Assembly (NCBI RefSeq): GCF_002844555.1
Contig: NZ_PJNI01000014.1
Span: forward strand, 23,671-87,670
Direction of reading: 5' to 3'
Origin: Brumimicrobium salinarum
GTDB taxonomy: Bacteria; Bacteroidota; Bacteroidia; Flavobacteriales_D; Crocinitomicaceae
Length of the DNA stretch: 64,000 nucleotides
Shown here: positions 60,693-64,000 of the stretch, piece after piece
Numbering within the stretch: the stretch's first letter is position 1
Layout: each line of letters opens with the position of its first letter
Program-made: the position numbers and the translations under genes
The notes under the pieces: model-generated
Seen by the model: the letters and a program-made list of their open reading frames with translations, nothing else
Told to the model about the DNA's origin: nothing
Database searches by the model: none

Positions 60693-63600
60693 ATGAGAGA
60701 TTTATCTAAAATTATAATTGTGCTGTTCCTTGGAATGGCACAATTTGCTATTACTCAAACTACATGTTTTCAAGCAGACAATAATTATGTTTTTGAAGGA
60801 GGATCAAGTACCAAAAGTATTGCTTATGGGGACTTCAATAATGATGGTGTTCTTGATGTTGTTATGGGAAACACGACAGGAGCCTCAGCAAATCCATCTC
60901 TACAACGTTTAATCTATATTGAAGGAAATAGTGGTCGTTCTTATGCTTTGCCAATTAATCAAACAAGTGGTGAAAGAGTAATGGATGTAGAAGCTGGAGA
61001 TATAAATGGTGATGGTGATTTAGATGTTGTATTGATAAATTTTATTTCAAACAAGGTTTCCGTTGTATTTGGAAATGGTGATGGAACTTTTCAGACACCC
61101 GTAAGTTATACTTCAGGTTTTGGTCCTAATTCATTAGAAATAGCAGACTTTAATAACGATAGCCACCTTGATGTTGCTGTAATTGGAAATGGTAATGAAT
61201 TAAATATTTTTTTAAATGATCCCGGAAATGTAGGAACTTTATTGCCTCAACCTTCTATTGGTTTAGGTGGAGGTACCAGTCCTTCAGGCATTGTTTCAGC
61301 TGATTTTGATAATGATGGAAATATAGATTTAGCAACCTCCAACTCTGCATTGGGAAATGCTTTTATCCTTAAAGGAGATGGAAGTGGTAACTTTACCAAC
61401 GTGGCAACTATTACTACTGGTCTTGGTTCAGCCGATATTGCTGCTGATGACTTAAATGGAAATGGTTCTACAGATTTGGTAGTTGTAAATGAAGATGCTA
61501 ATAATCTTTCAGTCCTTTTAAATAATGGATCGGGAACATTTTCATCTGCTGTAAATTATTCGGTAGGAACCAAACCAACCGCTGTTCAAATTGCTGATCT
61601 TGATGCTGATGGAAATAACGATATTGTTTGTATTAACGTTTTTGACAATTCTATGTCTATACTGGAAGGAACAGGTGGAGGTAGCTTTGCTAGTCAAAAC
61701 GTAATTCAATCTTTTGGAACTCCCGAAGATTTGGTTATTGCAGATTTTGATGGTGACGGTTATTTAGATATTGCAAACGCCTCAAGTATAGGAGCGCAAA
61801 TGCCTGTTTTTTACGGATTTGGTGATGGTAGTTTTGATATCGGAAAAGCAATTCCAGTAGGGAATAGTCCACGTGATGTTGCAATTGGAGATTTCGATGG
61901 AGATGGAAATAATGATTTTGTGAATGTGAATTTCAATGACAATACGGCGTCTATATTCTTAAATAACGGAGCAGGAGATTATTCTTTTTCTTTAAACCTA
62001 ACAACAGGTGCAAATCCATCTTCAGTGACGGTGGGTGATTTTAATGGAGATGGTCAAGACGATATTATAGTTTCTAATTACACCGATGGAACAGCTAGTG
62101 TTTATTTAAATTCAGGTGGTGTGTTTTCTTCACCTACAACAATTAATGTCAATGCAAACCCTCTAAAAATTAAAAAAGGAGATTTTAATAGCGATAACAA
62201 TTTAGACTTGTTTGTGCTCAATGAAGCTGATCAAGTAAGTGTATTGCCAGGTAATGGGGCTGGTGGGTTTTTGACGCCTATTACGTCATCTACAAATAGT
62301 ACACCTAGAGATATTGCTGTTGGAGATATAGATAATGATGGAGACGATGATTTTGCAATTGCAGCTTTTGGAGCCAATAATGTGCAAACTTTTAAAAGTG
62401 ATGGAATTTCAACTTTTACAGCTGCTCAAAGTGTAAATACTGGAAGTGGACCTAGCGGTTTGATCATGGCTGATTTGAATAGCAATGGTACCCCTGAACT
62501 TATTGTTGCATGTGAATCTACGAATCAATTGAATGTGAAAATTAATGGTGGATCAGGATTGTTTTCTCCTCTACCAGCTTTTAATAAAGTTTATCCAACT
62601 ACTGAAGCCGATCCCGTAAGTGTTACCGCAGGAGATTTTAACGGAGATGGTTTTATTGATGTCGCCGTGGCGCATCGAATTTCTACTGGTTCTACAGGAA
62701 ATGTGGTTTTATACGTTGGTGACAATGCAGGAAACCTTACGAAAGACAATAAATACGTAACAGGTCTAAATCCTGTTGCTATTGTTACTGGATTTTTAGA
62801 TAATAACACAAGCTTAGATCTTGCAGTGGTCAATGAATTAAGTGACTATGTTTCTATTATGTTGAGTTCAAGTAGTAGTCCCGTAATTACAGCAAGTGGC
62901 TCACCAACAATTTGTGGGTCGGGAAGCGTAACGTTAACCTCTACTGCAGCTGGACAATATTTGTGGTCAAATGGTGCGACATCACAATCAATTACGGTGT
63001 CTACCGCTGGAGCTTACTCGGTTACAACAACAGCCCCAGGAGGAGGTTGTAGTGCAACATCAAACATTATAAATGTTACCGTTCAACCTAGTCCAACCCT
63101 TACCTTTACAGGAAATACAAATTTATGTATAGGAAATAGCACGTCGATAACAGTTTCAGGTGCTGATAATTATCAATGGTCAGACGGCTTAGGTACAGCA
63201 GCAACACAAAACTTAACACCGACAGCAAATAAAACATATCAAGTTGTAGGGACAAACGCAAATGGTTGTACAGATACCTTGGAGATCCCAATCACTGTAA
63301 ATCCTCTTCCTGATGCTTCTTTTAATTCTTTGGCTAGCCAATATTGTGAAGCAGCAGGTGTTGTAAATTTAGTCCCAACAACTTCAGGAGGAACCTTTTC
63401 TGGACCAGGTACTTCAGGAACAACCTTTGATCCTTCAATTGCGGGTGTAGGAACGCATACCATTATTTACTCTATAACAGATGGAAACGGCTGTGTAAAC
63501 ACTTCAAGTCAAAGTGTTCAAGTTACCGCTGGAGGTGTCGATGCTACTTTTACAACTTTAAACGCTCAATATTGTGAAGATGACGCTCCAATAACACTCG

Positions 63601-64000
63601 TTCCTGTAAATTCTGGAGGAACATTTTCTGGTGATGGTGTTTCAGGTAATGTTTTTGATCCAGACGATGCAAATATCGGGACCAATACAATTACCTATTC
63701 AATTACTAGTGGCGGTTGCTCAGGTACATCTTCCCAAACTGTTACCATCAATGAAGTACCAGATCCTGATTTTAATGGGTTAAATAATGAATATTGTTTA
63801 AATGATGCCGCAGCAACTCTAGTTCCAGATGTTTCAGGTGGAACTTTTAGTGGACCAGGTATATCAGGGCTAAACTTCGATCCATCTGTTGCAGGTGTTG
63901 GTACACACTCAGTGGTTTACAATATTACCGTAAATGGTTGTACAGATTCAAAAACTAAAACCGTAACCGTAACCCCACTTCCAGATGCTACTTTCGCAGG
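60693..64000 (+). CDS. FG-GAP/VCBS repeat surface protein with Ig/PKD-like repeats (3' end beyond the window)
   Basis: ATG at 60693 opens a frame that stays open to the end of the window (1102 codons). The signal peptide is about 22 residues, ending QFAITQ. From about residue 35 to 730 come at least a dozen FG-GAP/VCBS-type repeats with DxNxDGxxD calcium-binding loops (for example GDFNNDGVLDVV, GDINGDGDLDVV, ADFDGDGYLDIA), likely folding as beta-propellers. Then come Ig-like modules and, from about 63315, repeats of about 75 residues with YC, TLVP, SGGTFSGPG and FDPS motifs. A C-terminal T9SS domain is expected but lies outside. It follows the SprB-repeat adhesin after 30 nt and may share its transcript. 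Confidence 0.9.
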   Translation, partial: MRDLSKIIIVLFLGMAQFAITQTTCFQADNNYVFEGGSSTKSIAYGDFNNDGVLDVVMGNTTGASANPSLQRLIYIEGNSGRSYALPINQTSGERVMDVEAGDINGDGDLDVVLINFISNKVSVVFGNGDGTFQTPVSYTSGFGPNSLEIADFNNDSHLDVAVIGNGNELNIFLNDPGNVGTLLPQPSIGLGGGTSPSGIVSADFDNDGNIDLATSNSALGNAFILKGDGSGNFTNVATITTGLGSADIAADDLNGNGSTDLVVVNEDANNLSVLLNNGSGTFSSAVNYSVGTKPTAVQIADLDADGNNDIVCINVFDNSMSILEGTGGGSFASQNVIQSFGTPEDLVIADFDGDGYLDIANASSIGAQMPVFYGFGDGSFDIGKAIPVGNSPRDVAIGDFDGDGNNDFVNVNFNDNTASIFLNNGAGDYSFSLNLTTGANPSSVTVGDFNGDGQDDIIVSNYTDGTASVYLNSGGVFSSPTTINVNANPLKIKKGDFNSDNNLDLFVLNEADQVSVLPGNGAGGFLTPITSSTNSTPRDIAVGDIDNDGDDDFAIAAFGANNVQTFKSDGISTFTAAQSVNTGSGPSGLIMADLNSNGTPELIVACESTNQLNVKINGGSGLFSPLPAFNKVYPTTEADPVSVTAGDFNGDGFIDVAVAHRISTGSTGNVVLYVGDNAGNLTKDNKYVTGLNPVAIVTGFLDNNTSLDLAVVNELSDYVSIMLSSSSSPVITASGSPTICGSGSVTLTSTAAGQYLWSNGATSQSITVSTAGAYSVTTTAPGGGCSATSNIINVTVQPSPTLTFTGNTNLCIGNSTSITVSGADNYQWSDGLGTAATQNLTPTANKTYQVVGTNANGCTDTLEIPITVNPLPDASFNSLASQYCEAAGVVNLVPTTSGGTFSGPGTSGTTFDPSIAGVGTHTIIYSITDGNGCVNTSSQSVQVTAGGVDATFTTLNAQYCEDDAPITLVPVNSGGTFSGDGVSGNVFDPDDANIGTNTITYSITSGGCSGTSSQTVTINEVPDPDFNGLNNEYCLNDAAATLVPDVSGGTFSGPGISGLNFDPSVAGVGTHSVVYNITVNGCTDSKTKTVTVTPLPDATFA
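63315..64000 (+). repeat. About 75-residue YC/GGTFSGPG protein repeats
   Basis: Starts near 63315, 63543, 63765 and 63989 (period about 225 nt). Each begins A/D-x-F-x-x-L-x-x-x-YC and continues LVP, SGGTFSGPG, FDPS and GVGTHTI-type blocks. The fourth is cut by the window edge, so the array is longer. Confidence 0.75.

Noticed and set aside
60718..60912. A 64-codon frame at the start of the last gene
   Set aside because: It is an out-of-frame shadow of the FG-GAP gene, which has a signal peptide and repeats.

Overview
The window is a 64 kb piece of an AT-rich chromosome from a member of the Bacteroidota, most likely the Flavobacteriales; family level cannot be fixed from the sequence alone. 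The evidence is: Bacteroidota-type promoters (TTG, 17-20 nt spacer, TAnnTTTG); few Shine-Dalgarno sites; Type IX secretion (T9SS) type-B sorting domains; a PorP/SprF protein; SprB adhesin repeats; families largely confined to this phylum (DUF2480, DUF2851, 7TMR-DISM phosphatases); and a typical tRNA-tuf-tRNA-secE-nusG-rplKAJL-rpoBC order. No prophage, insertion sequence, CRISPR array or rRNA is visible.

Layout. 1-4.1 kb: the start of a secreted protein, uvrC, a small antitoxin/PIN-toxin pair with a broken toxin, a DUF2480 gene, and a GxxExxY gene bracketed by imperfect inverted repeats. 4.2-6.1 kb: menA-menC (menaquinone synthesis). 6.1-11.9 kb: a minus-strand operon of an M28 peptidase and two tandem membrane-anchored SpoIIE-type phosphatases, one of which has lost catalytic residues. 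12-18.5 kb: a small membrane protein, a T9SS cargo adhesin with its PorP/SprF partner, a GAF/HisKA_2 kinase-like protein and an acyltransferase. 18.5-22.5 kb: PAP2 phosphatase, obgE, adk, hpt (minus strand) and divergent purK. 22.6-33.1 kb: a 1439-residue propeller/PAS/SpoIIE regulator, DUF2851, PspC, an unusually extended alanine/sodium symporter, an HhH protein and an acyl-CoA dehydrogenase. 33.1-47.6 kb: the information-processing block rpsU, xerC, four tRNAs, tuf, tRNA-Trp, secE, nusG, four ribosomal proteins, rpoB and rpoC. 47.6-64 kb: DUF3467, lpd, a glycosyltransferase, a large outer-membrane protein, a 2142-residue SprB-repeat adhesin and the 5' part of an FG-GAP repeat surface protein that runs off the window.

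The most striking technical signal is a set of five reading-frame breaks (PIN toxin, M28 peptidase, adhesin signal peptide, rpsU, outer-membrane protein). Each is repaired by adding one base to an A/T homopolymer. Because rpsU is among them, sequencing undercalls are the simplest explanation, though true slippage cannot be excluded.

Biologically the best candidates for something new are the phosphatase/pseudophosphatase pair coupled to a secreted peptidase, the kinase-like protein with a decayed ATPase domain, the symporter with a periplasmic domain, and the GxxExxY gene in an inverted-repeat cassette. Three SpoIIE-type output proteins lie within 21 kb with no partner-switching target beside them. 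The surface-protein genes (adhesins, PorP/SprF, barrel protein, FG-GAP protein) suggest a surface-attached or gliding lifestyle dependent on T9SS.
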